The notes under the pieces are model-generated. The model saw only the letters and a program-made list of their open reading frames with translations, made no database searches and was not told the DNA's origin. Below, piece by piece: positions 6,764-13,984 of a stretch of DNA of 14,366 bases. How positions within the stretch are numbered: position 1 is the first letter of the stretch; each line of letters starts with the position of its first letter. Made by a program: the position numbers and the translations under genes. Source of the stretch: SAT2750 sp964476375 (GTDB lineage Bacteria; Planctomycetota; Planctomycetia; Pirellulales; Pirellulaceae); the NCBI GenBank assembly GCA_964476375.1, contig CAYYZW010000073.1, forward strand, positions 1-14,366, written 5' to 3'.

Positions 6764-8194
6764 ATGACGCGACGACGAACTCTTTACCTGGCCCTGGGAC
6801 TCGCCCTGGTGGTTACCCGGCTTGACCGCACCGGTATGGCGGAGGCTGCGGAGAAACCGAACATTCTCTTTCTCTTCGCGGATGACCAGTCCCACGAGAC
6901 AGTCCATGCGCTGGGCAATGCCCGCATCGAGACGCCTCATATTGATGGCCTGGTGCGACAGGGAACCACCTTCACGCACGCCTACAACATGGGTTCCTGG
7001 AGTGGGGCGGTCTATGTCGCTAGTCGCTGCATGCTCAACACCGGCAGTTTCCTCTGGAGTGCCAACGCGATTTACCGCGAGACCGAGGCAGAACGCGAGG
7101 CCGGGCGTTTCTGGTCGGAGTACATGAAGGGGGCCGGCTACCGAACCTACATGACTGGCAAATGGCATGTGCGGGCTAATGCCGCCAAGGCCTTCGACGT
7201 GGCTGCCCACGTACGGGGTGGAATGCCGAAACAGACACCGCAGGGTTACGGCCGGCCTGTCGAGGGCCAGGAGGACCCCTGGAAACCATGGGAAGAGAGT
7301 TTTGGGGGCTACTGGGAAGGGGGAACCCACTGGAGCGAGGTAGTCGCCAACGATGCCCTCGACTTCCTGCAAGACGCCGCCGGCCAGGAGAAGCCATTCT
7401 TCATGTACATCGCTTTTAACGCCCCCCATGATCCGCGGCAGTCCCCCAGGCGATTTGTGGACCGTTACCCACTCGACACGATCATGGTGCCCAAGAATTA
7501 CCTGCCCCTTTATCCCTACAAGGACTCGATCGCCCTGGGAACCGGCCAGCGGGATGAAAAACTGGCCCCCTTTCCACGCACCGAGTACGCGGTCAAGGTC
7601 AACCGCCAGGAATACTACGCGATTATCAGCCACATGGATGAACAGATCGGCCGCATCCTGGAGGGACTCAAGGCGTCCGGACTGGCCGAGAATACCTACA
7701 TCTTCTACACCGCTGACCATGGTCTCTCGGTCGGACACCATGGCCTGATGGGCAAACAGAACATGTACGATCACAGCGTGCGGGTCCCCTTCGTTGTCAA
7801 CGGCCCCGGGATCACGGAAAACCACAGGATCACCGTGCCTATTTACCTGCAGGACCTGATGCCGACCACGCTCCAGCTGGCCGGGGTGGACAAGCCGGAC
7901 CACGTTGACTTCACCAGCATCATGCCGCTCCTGGAAGCGGAAAATGCCTGGCCTTACAAGGAGATCTACGGCGCCTACCTGAACGTGCAGCGGAGCATCA
8001 CCGTGGGCGAGCACAAGCTGATCTCCTATCCATCGATCAAGAAGCGGCGGCTCTTTAACCTGGCAAAGGATCCGCTGGAGATGCATGACCTGGCCGATGA
8101 CAGGAAACATGCCGACCTGCTTGACCAGCTAACGGCACGGCTCGCCGCGATGCAGGAAAAAATGGGCGACCCACTCGTCCGCACGAAACCGTAG
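6764..8194 (+). CDS. Exported sulfatase-family protein with Tyr in place of the formylglycine Cys
   Basis: A 476-residue member of the S1 sulfatase family, preceded by a strong Shine-Dalgarno (GAGGAG at 6751-6756). A signal peptide with cleavage near AEAAEKP precedes the mature start. Most active-site parts are visible: metal ligands Asp40-Asp41 (FADDQ), Lys133-His135 (TGKWH), His222 (NAPHDP), Asp318-His319 (DHG) and Lys331 (MGKQN). The position that should carry the catalytic Cys or Ser of C/S-x-P/A-x-R is Tyr84 (YVASR, codon TAT at 7013-7015), which cannot be converted to formylglycine. A single base change from TGT would explain it. The protein is therefore predicted not to hydrolyse sulfate esters in the known way. 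It may be a recent null allele, a binding protein, or a sequencing error. It may be cotranscribed with the haem-binding protein. Confidence 0.9.
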   Translation: MTRRRTLYLALGLALVVTRLDRTGMAEAAEKPNILFLFADDQSHETVHALGNARIETPHIDGLVRQGTTFTHAYNMGSWSGAVYVASRCMLNTGSFLWSANAIYRETEAEREAGRFWSEYMKGAGYRTYMTGKWHVRANAAKAFDVAAHVRGGMPKQTPQGYGRPVEGQEDPWKPWEESFGGYWEGGTHWSEVVANDALDFLQDAAGQEKPFFMYIAFNAPHDPRQSPRRFVDRYPLDTIMVPKNYLPLYPYKDSIALGTGQRDEKLAPFPRTEYAVKVNRQEYYAIISHMDEQIGRILEGLKASGLAENTYIFYTADHGLSVGHHGLMGKQNMYDHSVRVPFVVNGPGITENHRITVPIYLQDLMPTTLQLAGVDKPDHVDFTSIMPLLEAENAWPYKEIYGAYLNVQRSITVGEHKLISYPSIKKRRLFNLAKDPLEMHDLADDRKHADLLDQLTARLAAMQEKMGDPLVRTKP

Positions 8195-8203
8195 GAGTTC
8201 CTG

Positions 8204-8434
8204 CTAGCCTGGCCCGTGGCCATAGATATGCTGGATCGGCGTGACGTGTCCCCAGGTGATATCGTCCACCTCCAGCTCAAACGCGGCGGCGATTTTCTTG
8301 CGGTCCTCCGGGCTGGGAGTCCATCGCCCCATGTAGATAGCCACCAGGCGGTGGTCGTCCACCCCGGTCTTTTCGATCAGTTCCTGCACCGTCATCTGGT
8401 GCTCTTTACAGAGTTCTTCAATCGACCTGGTCAT
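8204..8434 (-). CDS. Small HTH-like protein, second of a tandem paralogous pair
   Basis: A 76-residue protein whose N-terminal 60 residues look like an XRE-type helix-turn-helix: EELCKEHQMTVQELIEKTGV, then a recognition-like helix ending in AIYMGRWTPSP, then DRKKIAAAF and DDITWGH. The tail QHIYGHGPG differs from its neighbour. It is clearly a paralogue of the gene at 8431-8679, sharing GRWTPSP, KIA, and DI.WGH in register. Its ATG (8434-8432) overlaps the TGA of that gene as ATGA, so translation is probably coupled. It ends 9 bases from the converging sulfatase stop. The family is recognisable by motif only; DNA binding is inferred and no target is known. Confidence 0.8.
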   Translation of the reverse strand: MTRSIEELCKEHQMTVQELIEKTGVDDHRLVAIYMGRWTPSPEDRKKIAAAFELEVDDITWGHVTPIQHIYGHGPG

Positions 8435-8679
8435 TTTCTGAAATCTTCCTTGAGGCCAAAGCGGCGATAACGGATGTTACGGGGATCCAGGGTGTGCCCC
8501 CAGCTGATGTCGGCAATATCCATCTCCAGGGAATCGGCAATTTTCGTTCGTTCTGCCGGGCTGGGTGTCCAGCGGCCAAGGGCAATGGCCTCGACCCGCT
8601 CCACCGTGAGGAGCGATTTTTCCGCCAGGTCTTCCACCGTCAACTGGAGGTCATCCATTAATGCATCAACAGTTCGCAT
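8431..8679 (-). CDS. Small HTH-like protein, first of a tandem paralogous pair
   Basis: An 82-residue protein with the same layout as its downstream paralogue: DALMDDLQLTVEDLAEKSLL, AIALGRWTPSP, ERTKIADSL, ADISWGH. It has a longer, basic tail (RNIRYRRFGLKEDFRK) that could add DNA contacts. It is the promoter-proximal gene of the pair, transcribed away from the PFOR genes. A GATAAT/TTGCCG promoter lies upstream on the minus strand, and a perfect inverted repeat (8723-8739) lies between promoter and start, which suits autoregulation. The start ATG (8679-8677) has only a weak GGGA upstream. A role as a regulator is inferred; no catalytic motif is seen. Confidence 0.8.
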   Translation of the reverse strand: MRTVDALMDDLQLTVEDLAEKSLLTVERVEAIALGRWTPSPAERTKIADSLEMDIADISWGHTLDPRNIRYRRFGLKEDFRK

Positions 8680-8722
8680 CGGTGTCCCGCGGTAAAAGGA
8701 ATGCTGAAAGGATCGACATAAG

Positions 8723-8739
8723 TACCTGTATGGCAGGTA
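8723..8739. promoter_or_regulatory. Perfect inverted repeat TACCTG-N5-CAGGTA, candidate operator
   Basis: TACCTG (8723-8728) and CAGGTA (8734-8739) are perfect 6-bp arms around TATGG. The centre is about 50 bases upstream of the HTH start and just downstream of the predicted HTH transcription start (near 8745). A dimer of the HTH proteins bound here could block elongation. Binding is inferred from position and symmetry. Confidence 0.45.
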
Positions 8740-8751
8740 ATTGGGTAATGA

Positions 8752-8780
8752 ATTATCGGCAGAGGGCCTGTTTTCGGCAA
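8752..8780 (-). promoter_or_regulatory. Putative sigma-70-like promoter of the HTH pair
   Basis: On the minus strand TTGCCG (8780-8775) and GATAAT (8757-8752) are separated by 17 bases. GATAAT matches the -10 consensus at five of six positions. Transcription would begin near 8745, leaving a leader of about 65 bases. Confidence 0.5.
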
Positions 8781-8812
8781 GTCATGGCCCAAGTAATGGA
8801 CAAAGACTCCCG

Positions 8813-8841
8813 TTGGCCAGAATTGGCGGATCTGCTATTAT
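8813..8841 (+). promoter_or_regulatory. Putative sigma-70-like promoter of the PFOR genes
   Basis: TTGGCC (8813-8818) and TATTAT (8836-8841) are 17 bases apart, and TGC directly before the -10 box gives an extended -10. Transcription would begin near 8848, so the leader is about 115 bases. A Shine-Dalgarno AAGGAG lies at 8944-8949, 13 bases before the ATG at 8963. The promoter is back to back with the HTH promoter, with 32 bases between the -35 boxes. Confidence 0.5.
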
Positions 8842-8877
8842 CAGAAGGTCGCCCCAAACGGTGCGTACCAAGCGGCC

Positions 8878-8904
8878 AAAACAGCTTCTTTTGTAGCCTG
8901 TTTT
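8878..8904 (+). promoter_or_regulatory. Inverted repeat in the PFOR leader (AAAACAG ... CTGTTTT)
   Basis: AAAACAG (8878-8884) and CTGTTTT (8898-8904) are perfect 7-base arms with a 13-base loop, followed by AATTATTAT. It lies inside the predicted 5' leader of the PFOR mRNA. It could be a weak attenuator-like hairpin or a protein-binding site. The stem is AT-rich, so it is unlikely to be a strong terminator. Confidence 0.3.
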
Positions 8905-8962
8905 AATTATTATCCCTGGCCGATGTCATTTTCTATGACTCCAAAGGAGTTTCAGCACAAAT

Positions 8963-10939
8963 ATGTCGACCGAATCGATTGACAGGACAGCAGATAGCTC
9001 GGTAGCCGAAGAAACGAAATTCGAGTATCCGGGCACACCCACCACGTGCGACGGCGCCGAGGCCGTGGTCTGGGTGGAAACGAATATCTCCCAGGGATCC
9101 GGGGCTTACCCGATCACCAGTTCCACCACCATGGGAGGTGGCTTTAATGCGGCCATGATGAATGGCAAACCGAATCTCTGGGGAGATGAGCTGGTATTCG
9201 TGGAACCGGAAAGTGAGCATTCCGCGGCAACATTCTGTGAGGGTTTTGCCCTTTCCGGAGGCCGCGTGACGAACTTTACCTCCGGCCAGGGTTTGGTCTT
9301 GATGAAGGAAGTGCTCTACACGATCTCGGGAAAACGCTTGCCGGTGGTTTTCAACATCGGTTCCCGGGCTCTCACGAGCCAGTCCCTCAACGTGCATGCC
9401 GGTCACGACGATGTGATGAGCGTGGCAGACTGTGGCTGGGGCATCCTGTTTGGCCGTAACGCCCAGGAAGCGGGGGACCTCTGCCTGATTTCCCGTCGTG
9501 CCGCCGAGAATTCACACACCCCGTTCATGAACGTCCAGGACGGCTTTCTTACCACACACACGGTGGAATCCGTCCTGGTACTGGAACAGGATTTCATGAA
9601 GGAGTACATCGGCAAGCCGGAAGACAAGCTTGTCAACCTGATGGATACGGAAAACCCGATGATGTCAGGCGTGGTCCAGAACCAGGACTCCTACATGAAA
9701 GGCAAGATGTCGCAGCGATGGTACTACGACCAGGTGGAGGACCACCTGCAGGAGGCCTTCGAGGAATTCTATCGAAAGACGGGTCGACGCTACGATTTCA
9801 TCGATGCCTATCGCTGCGAGGATGCCGAGTACATCCTGGTCGGGATCGGCTCGTACATGGAGACAGCCCAGACCACGATCGATTACCTCCGTGAGGAGCG
9901 GGGTATCAAGGCAGGCTGCGTGAACATCTACTGCTTCCGGCCCTTCCCGGCCCGGCAGCTTGTCGAGGCACTTTCCAAGTGCAAGGCCTTCACGGTGATC
10001 GAGCGGATGGACGATCCTCTCTCAACGACCGGAAACCATCTCACGCGTGAAATCAAGGCAGCCTTCTGCGATGCCCAGAACGGTCAGAATGGCATGCCGC
10101 GAGTGGAGGACATCCCCCGCATCTACCACGGTGCCGCTGGCCTCGGAAGCCGGGATGTGCGACCCGGCGACATCAATGCCATCTTTGACAACATGATCGA
10201 TGACACCCAGGACTTCTTCTGTGTGGGAATCAAGCACGCCCTTGCCCTGACCATCAAGGATGACCCGGACCTGCGACCCGAGGGAGCCTTCTCGATGCGA
10301 GGTCACTCGGTCGGTGGCTTTGGATCGGTCACCACCAACAAGGTAATCGCCACGATCGGTGGCCAGGTCTTTGGCAATGACGTCCAGGCTTACCCCAAGT
10401 ACGGCTCGGAAAAGAAAGGGCTTCCCACCACCTACTACCTGACCATTGCCGAATCGCACATCTTCTCGCATAGCGAACTGGAGTATGTGAACCTGGTGGT
10501 GCTGAATGACACCAATGCCATTCTCAGTGGAAACCCGCTCAAGGGGATGGTCGACGAGGGCGCCATCTTCATGCAGAGCCCGTTTACCGAGGGAAGCGAG
10601 GTCTGGGAACGTATCCCGGAGCAGCACCAGCAGATGATCAAGGAAAAGAAACTGCGACTCTACTATGCGGACATGGTGAAGATTGCCCGCGAGGTGGCCT
10701 CGGTCGCAGACCTGGAAATGCGGATGCAGGGAATTGTCCTTCTGGGAGCTTTCCTGAAATTGACCCCCTTTGCTGATGAGAGTGGCATGACCGACGACGA
10801 GGTCTATGCGGGTGTTGAAAAAGCACTCCGCAAGTACTTTGGCAAACGTGGTGAACAGGTCGTCCAGGACAACCTGACCTGCGTCAAACGTGGATATGAA
10901 GAAATGAAAGAAGTCCCGCAGGACGTGATTCATGCCTGA
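8963..10939 (+). CDS. Pyruvate:ferredoxin oxidoreductase-type 2-oxoacid oxidoreductase, alpha-gamma fused subunit
   Basis: A 658-residue protein covering domains I-III of PFOR. Domain I (about 25-260) carries YPITSSTTMG with Thr52, Glu85 in PESEHSA and Arg135 in GSRAL, matching the residues that hold the thiamine pyrophosphate pyrimidine ring and the substrate in Desulfovibrio PFOR. Domain II (about 290-420) is the alpha C-terminal fold (ILVGIGSYMETA, FRPFPARQL). Domain III (about 440-640) is the gamma domain (RGHSVGGFGSVTTNK, YPKYGSEKKGLPT). The enzyme oxidises a 2-oxoacid, probably pyruvate, with CoA to acyl-CoA and CO2, passing electrons to ferredoxin. The iron-sulfur and thiamine diphosphate-binding domains are in the next gene. 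Other 2-oxoacids cannot be excluded. The start is set by ATG with AAGGAG at 8944-8949. Confidence 0.9.
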   Translation: MSTESIDRTADSSVAEETKFEYPGTPTTCDGAEAVVWVETNISQGSGAYPITSSTTMGGGFNAAMMNGKPNLWGDELVFVEPESEHSAATFCEGFALSGGRVTNFTSGQGLVLMKEVLYTISGKRLPVVFNIGSRALTSQSLNVHAGHDDVMSVADCGWGILFGRNAQEAGDLCLISRRAAENSHTPFMNVQDGFLTTHTVESVLVLEQDFMKEYIGKPEDKLVNLMDTENPMMSGVVQNQDSYMKGKMSQRWYYDQVEDHLQEAFEEFYRKTGRRYDFIDAYRCEDAEYILVGIGSYMETAQTTIDYLREERGIKAGCVNIYCFRPFPARQLVEALSKCKAFTVIERMDDPLSTTGNHLTREIKAAFCDAQNGQNGMPRVEDIPRIYHGAAGLGSRDVRPGDINAIFDNMIDDTQDFFCVGIKHALALTIKDDPDLRPEGAFSMRGHSVGGFGSVTTNKVIATIGGQVFGNDVQAYPKYGSEKKGLPTTYYLTIAESHIFSHSELEYVNLVVLNDTNAILSGNPLKGMVDEGAIFMQSPFTEGSEVWERIPEQHQQMIKEKKLRLYYADMVKIAREVASVADLEMRMQGIVLLGAFLKLTPFADESGMTDDEVYAGVEKALRKYFGKRGEQVVQDNLTCVKRGYEEMKEVPQDVIHA

Positions 10940-10995
10940 TCGCCGGATGGCCGACAGGAAAGACAAAACAAACAACCCTTTAAAATGTGAAAAAC

Positions 10996-12648
10996 ATGGC
11001 AAGCACTGACAACATTCCGATGAACGCCCCCAGCGAACGGGACCCGCACAACAACAACTCGTACGGGACACTGGTCGATACGCCGTACAAGAAGATCAGC
11101 CTTCCCATCCTGGACGTCGACGATTTCAACGACCGCATCATCCGGGCTTACGAGGATGGTGTAGCAGAAAAAGACCTGCCGGCCGATCTTACTGTCGCTC
11201 GCTCGCTGATCCCGGCTGGAACAGCCACACTTCGAGATTTCAGTTACGTCGCACCAGAGATTCCGGAATATATTGTCCCCGAATGCACCGGCTGCATGGA
11301 CTGCGTGACCCAGTGCCCCGACACCGCTATCCTCGGCAAGGTGCTGGCCGAGCCCGACCTGGAAAAAAAGCTGGAGGAAATCGAGAACGAGGACGATCGC
11401 GCGATGTTCGAGGCCCAATGGTCCAAAACTCGCAAGTATTACGACGGCCCCATCAAGAAGGGCAAGGAGGGTGGGCGATTTGCTATCCTGATTGATCCGA
11501 GCAAGTGCAAGGGATGTGCCGAGTGCGTTACGGTCTGTGACGATGATGCGCTGAAGATGATTCCCAAAACCGAAAAGGTGATGGAGGACATCCGGAAAAG
11601 CCACCGCATGTTCAAGGAAGTCGGGCCCTCGGATGAATCCTATATCAACGACAACCTGCTGATCGACATGATGCTCAAGGAGAGCACCCACATCTACGTG
11701 GGGGGTGCAGGATCGTGTGCCGGCTGTGGTGAGGGGACGGCCTTGCGAATGCTCTGTTCCGCGACCGGCGCCAAGTATGGTGACCAGTGGGGTATCGTGG
11801 CGGCGACCGGCTGCAACACCGTCTACACCTCCACCTACCCTTACAACCCTTATCTGATTCCCTGGACGAATTCCCTTTTCGAGAATGCTCCTGCCGACGC
11901 CATGGGAGTGCGGACACGATGGGACCAGATGGGCTGGGACGACAAACCCATCTGGTGCATCGGAGGAGATGGCGCCATGTTTGACATCGGCTTCCAGTCC
12001 CTCTCCCGGATGCTGGCATCGGGCCTGAACGTCAAGGTCTTCGTCCTCGACACGCAGGTTTACTCGAATACCGGTGGCCAGGCTTCGACCAGTACCTATA
12101 CCGGGCAGAACACGAAGATGAGCGTGCACGGCAAGAAACACAAGGGGAAGACCGAGCGGCGCAAGGAAATTGCCCAGATCGCCATGATGCACCCTCGCAC
12201 CTTTGTCGCCCAGACGACCTGTGCTCACACAAACCACTTTTACAAGAGCGTCATCCGTGCCATGGAATTTGACGGTCCGGCGGTCATCAGCTGTTACACC
12301 ACCTGCCAGCCGGAACATGGTGTGGCCGACAACATGGCTGCCGACCAGGCTCGACTGGCGGTCGATTCACGTGCTTTCCCACTGCTGGTCTACGATCCGG
12401 ACAAGGGTAACACGATCAAGAGCCGGCTTTCGCTGCAGGGAAACCCCGGTCTCAAAAACGACTGGTACACCAGTCCCAAGAGTGGTGAGACGATCGACTT
12501 TATCGATTTCTGTCGAAGCGAAGGCCGCTTTGGCAAGCACTTTGACAAGGATGGAAATGCCTCGGAGGTGCTCGAGTTCGCCAAGGAAGACCGGCTGGAG
12601 AACTGGCGGCAGCTTCAGGAACTCGCTGGCCTGCTCCAGGAAGACTAG
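10996..12648 (+). CDS. Pyruvate:ferredoxin oxidoreductase-type 2-oxoacid oxidoreductase, ferredoxin-beta fused subunit
   Basis: A 550-residue protein completing the PFOR encoded just upstream. The first 95 residues are divergent linker sequence. Two CxxCxxCxxxC motifs (Cys97/100/103/107 and Cys171/174/177/181) bind two 4Fe-4S clusters. The beta domain follows: Cys241 and Cys244 (CAGC), Cys273 (ATGCNT) and Cys433 are the expected ligands of the proximal cluster, and Asp325 (GGDGAMFDIG) with Asn358 (SNTGGQ) bind Mg-thiamine diphosphate. Together the two proteins total about 1208 residues, close to one single-chain PFOR, so this looks like a split of that chain between domains III and V. The start is uncertain: an in-frame GTG at 10987 is equally possible, and neither has a good Shine-Dalgarno (AGGAA at 10956 is too far). 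The gap of 56 bases supports cotranscription. Confidence 0.9.
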   Translation: MASTDNIPMNAPSERDPHNNNSYGTLVDTPYKKISLPILDVDDFNDRIIRAYEDGVAEKDLPADLTVARSLIPAGTATLRDFSYVAPEIPEYIVPECTGCMDCVTQCPDTAILGKVLAEPDLEKKLEEIENEDDRAMFEAQWSKTRKYYDGPIKKGKEGGRFAILIDPSKCKGCAECVTVCDDDALKMIPKTEKVMEDIRKSHRMFKEVGPSDESYINDNLLIDMMLKESTHIYVGGAGSCAGCGEGTALRMLCSATGAKYGDQWGIVAATGCNTVYTSTYPYNPYLIPWTNSLFENAPADAMGVRTRWDQMGWDDKPIWCIGGDGAMFDIGFQSLSRMLASGLNVKVFVLDTQVYSNTGGQASTSTYTGQNTKMSVHGKKHKGKTERRKEIAQIAMMHPRTFVAQTTCAHTNHFYKSVIRAMEFDGPAVISCYTTCQPEHGVADNMAADQARLAVDSRAFPLLVYDPDKGNTIKSRLSLQGNPGLKNDWYTSPKSGETIDFIDFCRSEGRFGKHFDKDGNASEVLEFAKEDRLENWRQLQELAGLLQED

Positions 12649-12742
12649 CCCTGCAGGCGAGGGACGCTGGGCAACCACGTCACCTTCTCCCGGCAGGAGC
12701 GTCGGCCGACAGGTGCCCGGGCCAGGGCCCGGTGGAACAATC

Positions 12743-13888
12743 ATGCCCGAGACCGACCTGCTGATTCACGCACGCCGGGTGCTCGATCCGGTCGAAGGTT
12801 TCCTCGATGATATCCAGCTGGCGGTCCAGGATGGCCATATCGCGGGCATCGGCCCCCGCTTGGAAACAAGTGCCCGGGAGCACATTCGCCTGCCGGATGA
12901 TGCAATCCTCACACCTGGCCTGATCGATATCCATGCTCACCCGGCCTGTTCCGGTTCCGTTTTCGGAGTGGACCCCGACCAGCACCTGCTGCCTCATGGA
13001 GTGACGACCGTGCTCTCGCAGGGCGATGCCGGCAGCAGCACGATTGACGCATTCGTAAAAGAAACCATCCAGCCCTCACGAACCGATGTCAAACTGGCAA
13101 TCAACCTTTCCTCGGTGGGAGAATCCACCGCCACCGGATGCCTTTCCAACCCGGCCTGGATCGATCCCGATGCCTGCCTGGTGGCCATCCGAAAACATCC
13201 TGAACATGTTTCCGCTCTTGCCATCAATGCCAGCCAGGCAGCCTGTGGAGACCAGGATCCACGGGGGATTCTTCCCCTGGCCGTCAAGGTCGCCCACGAG
13301 AGTGGCCTGCCACTGCTTTACGGCATGCGCCCCGACAGCGAGTGGGCCTTCGATGACCAGCTCCGGCAACTCCGGCCCGGTGACCTGGTCACCTACATCT
13401 TTCGGAGCAGCCCACACTGCATCATCACCGGCGAAGGGATGGTTCACCCGGCAATCCTCGCAGCCCGGCAGCGTGGAATCCTCTTCGATGTAGGACACGG
13501 CTACAACTCCTTTGATTTTGACGTCGCCCGCCGCTCCATCGAGCAGGGGTTCGTCCCGGACACGATTTCCACGGACCTGCAGAAACGCCACCTGGACGAC
13601 CCAACGCCCCATACACTCCTGAACGTCATGGGCAAGCTCGAGGCGGCCGGGATGGACCCGGCCGCGATCATGCGGGCGGTTACAAGCAGGCCGGCCAGCT
13701 ATCTTAACGACCCACGGGTCCCAGGCCGCCTCCAGGTCGGATCCCCGGCGGACCTCTGTGCGCTGAGATGGGCCACCGACCCCGCGCCGCTGACCGACAC
13801 CAGCGGAGCCGCCATGGAGGGACGGCTCCCGACGGCCCTGCTGGTTGTCTGCAGGGGAGAAGTCCACCGGCCCGGACTGCCCGGCTAA
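12743..13888 (+). CDS. Amidohydrolase / deacetylase-like metallohydrolase with missing metal ligands
   Basis: A 381-residue TIM-barrel amidohydrolase resembling the dihydroorotase/deacetylase (EF_0837-like) group: LTPGLIDIHAH with His64 and His66, HGVTTV, LFDVGHG (His252), PDTISTD (Asp278) and a C-terminal beta-sandwich with GSPADL. By comparison with EF_0837-type enzymes, the carbamylated Lys is replaced by Asn162 (AINAS), the strand-5 His by Gly194 (PLLYGM) and the strand-6 His by Tyr218 (VTYIF). Only the HxH pair and Asp278 remain, so a binuclear centre seems impossible and even a mononuclear one would be unusual. There is no signal peptide, so it is probably cytoplasmic. ATG 12743 is chosen for GGTGGA at 12731-12736; the frame is open further upstream, but that part overlaps the PFOR gene. 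The substrate is unknown. It starts 94 bases after PFOR. Confidence 0.82.
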   Translation: MPETDLLIHARRVLDPVEGFLDDIQLAVQDGHIAGIGPRLETSAREHIRLPDDAILTPGLIDIHAHPACSGSVFGVDPDQHLLPHGVTTVLSQGDAGSSTIDAFVKETIQPSRTDVKLAINLSSVGESTATGCLSNPAWIDPDACLVAIRKHPEHVSALAINASQAACGDQDPRGILPLAVKVAHESGLPLLYGMRPDSEWAFDDQLRQLRPGDLVTYIFRSSPHCIITGEGMVHPAILAARQRGILFDVGHGYNSFDFDVARRSIEQGFVPDTISTDLQKRHLDDPTPHTLLNVMGKLEAAGMDPAAIMRAVTSRPASYLNDPRVPGRLQVGSPADLCALRWATDPAPLTDTSGAAMEGRLPTALLVVCRGEVHRPGLPG

Positions 13889-13984
13889 CGCGCTCTCGCC
13901 ACCTTGCACCGCCGGGCGCGCCGATGGACAATTCAGACGGCAGCGCCCCACTTTCTGCACGCATTCTCATGAAAAGGGTAATCC

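Noticed and set aside
6584..8110. Long minus-strand open frame (508 codons) opposite the sulfatase
   Set aside because: It spans the end of one well-supported gene and most of the next and has no recognisable motif.
8816..8827. GCCA-N4-TGGC symmetry overlapping the PFOR -35 box
   Set aside because: Arms of 4 bp are expected often by chance in GC-rich DNA, so I do not call it an operator.
8661..8906. Plus-strand 81-codon open frame between the HTH pair and PFOR
   Set aside because: It overlaps the divergent promoters, has no ribosome binding site and no recognisable content.
10930..12318. Long minus-strand open frame (462 codons) opposite the second PFOR gene
   Set aside because: The plus strand here has two ferredoxin motifs and a thiamine diphosphate motif in frame, and the antisense peptide has none.
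12203..12742. 540-base N-terminal extension of the amidohydrolase
   Set aside because: It lies inside the PFOR beta gene in another frame. Amidohydrolase similarity starts right after the ATG at 12743.
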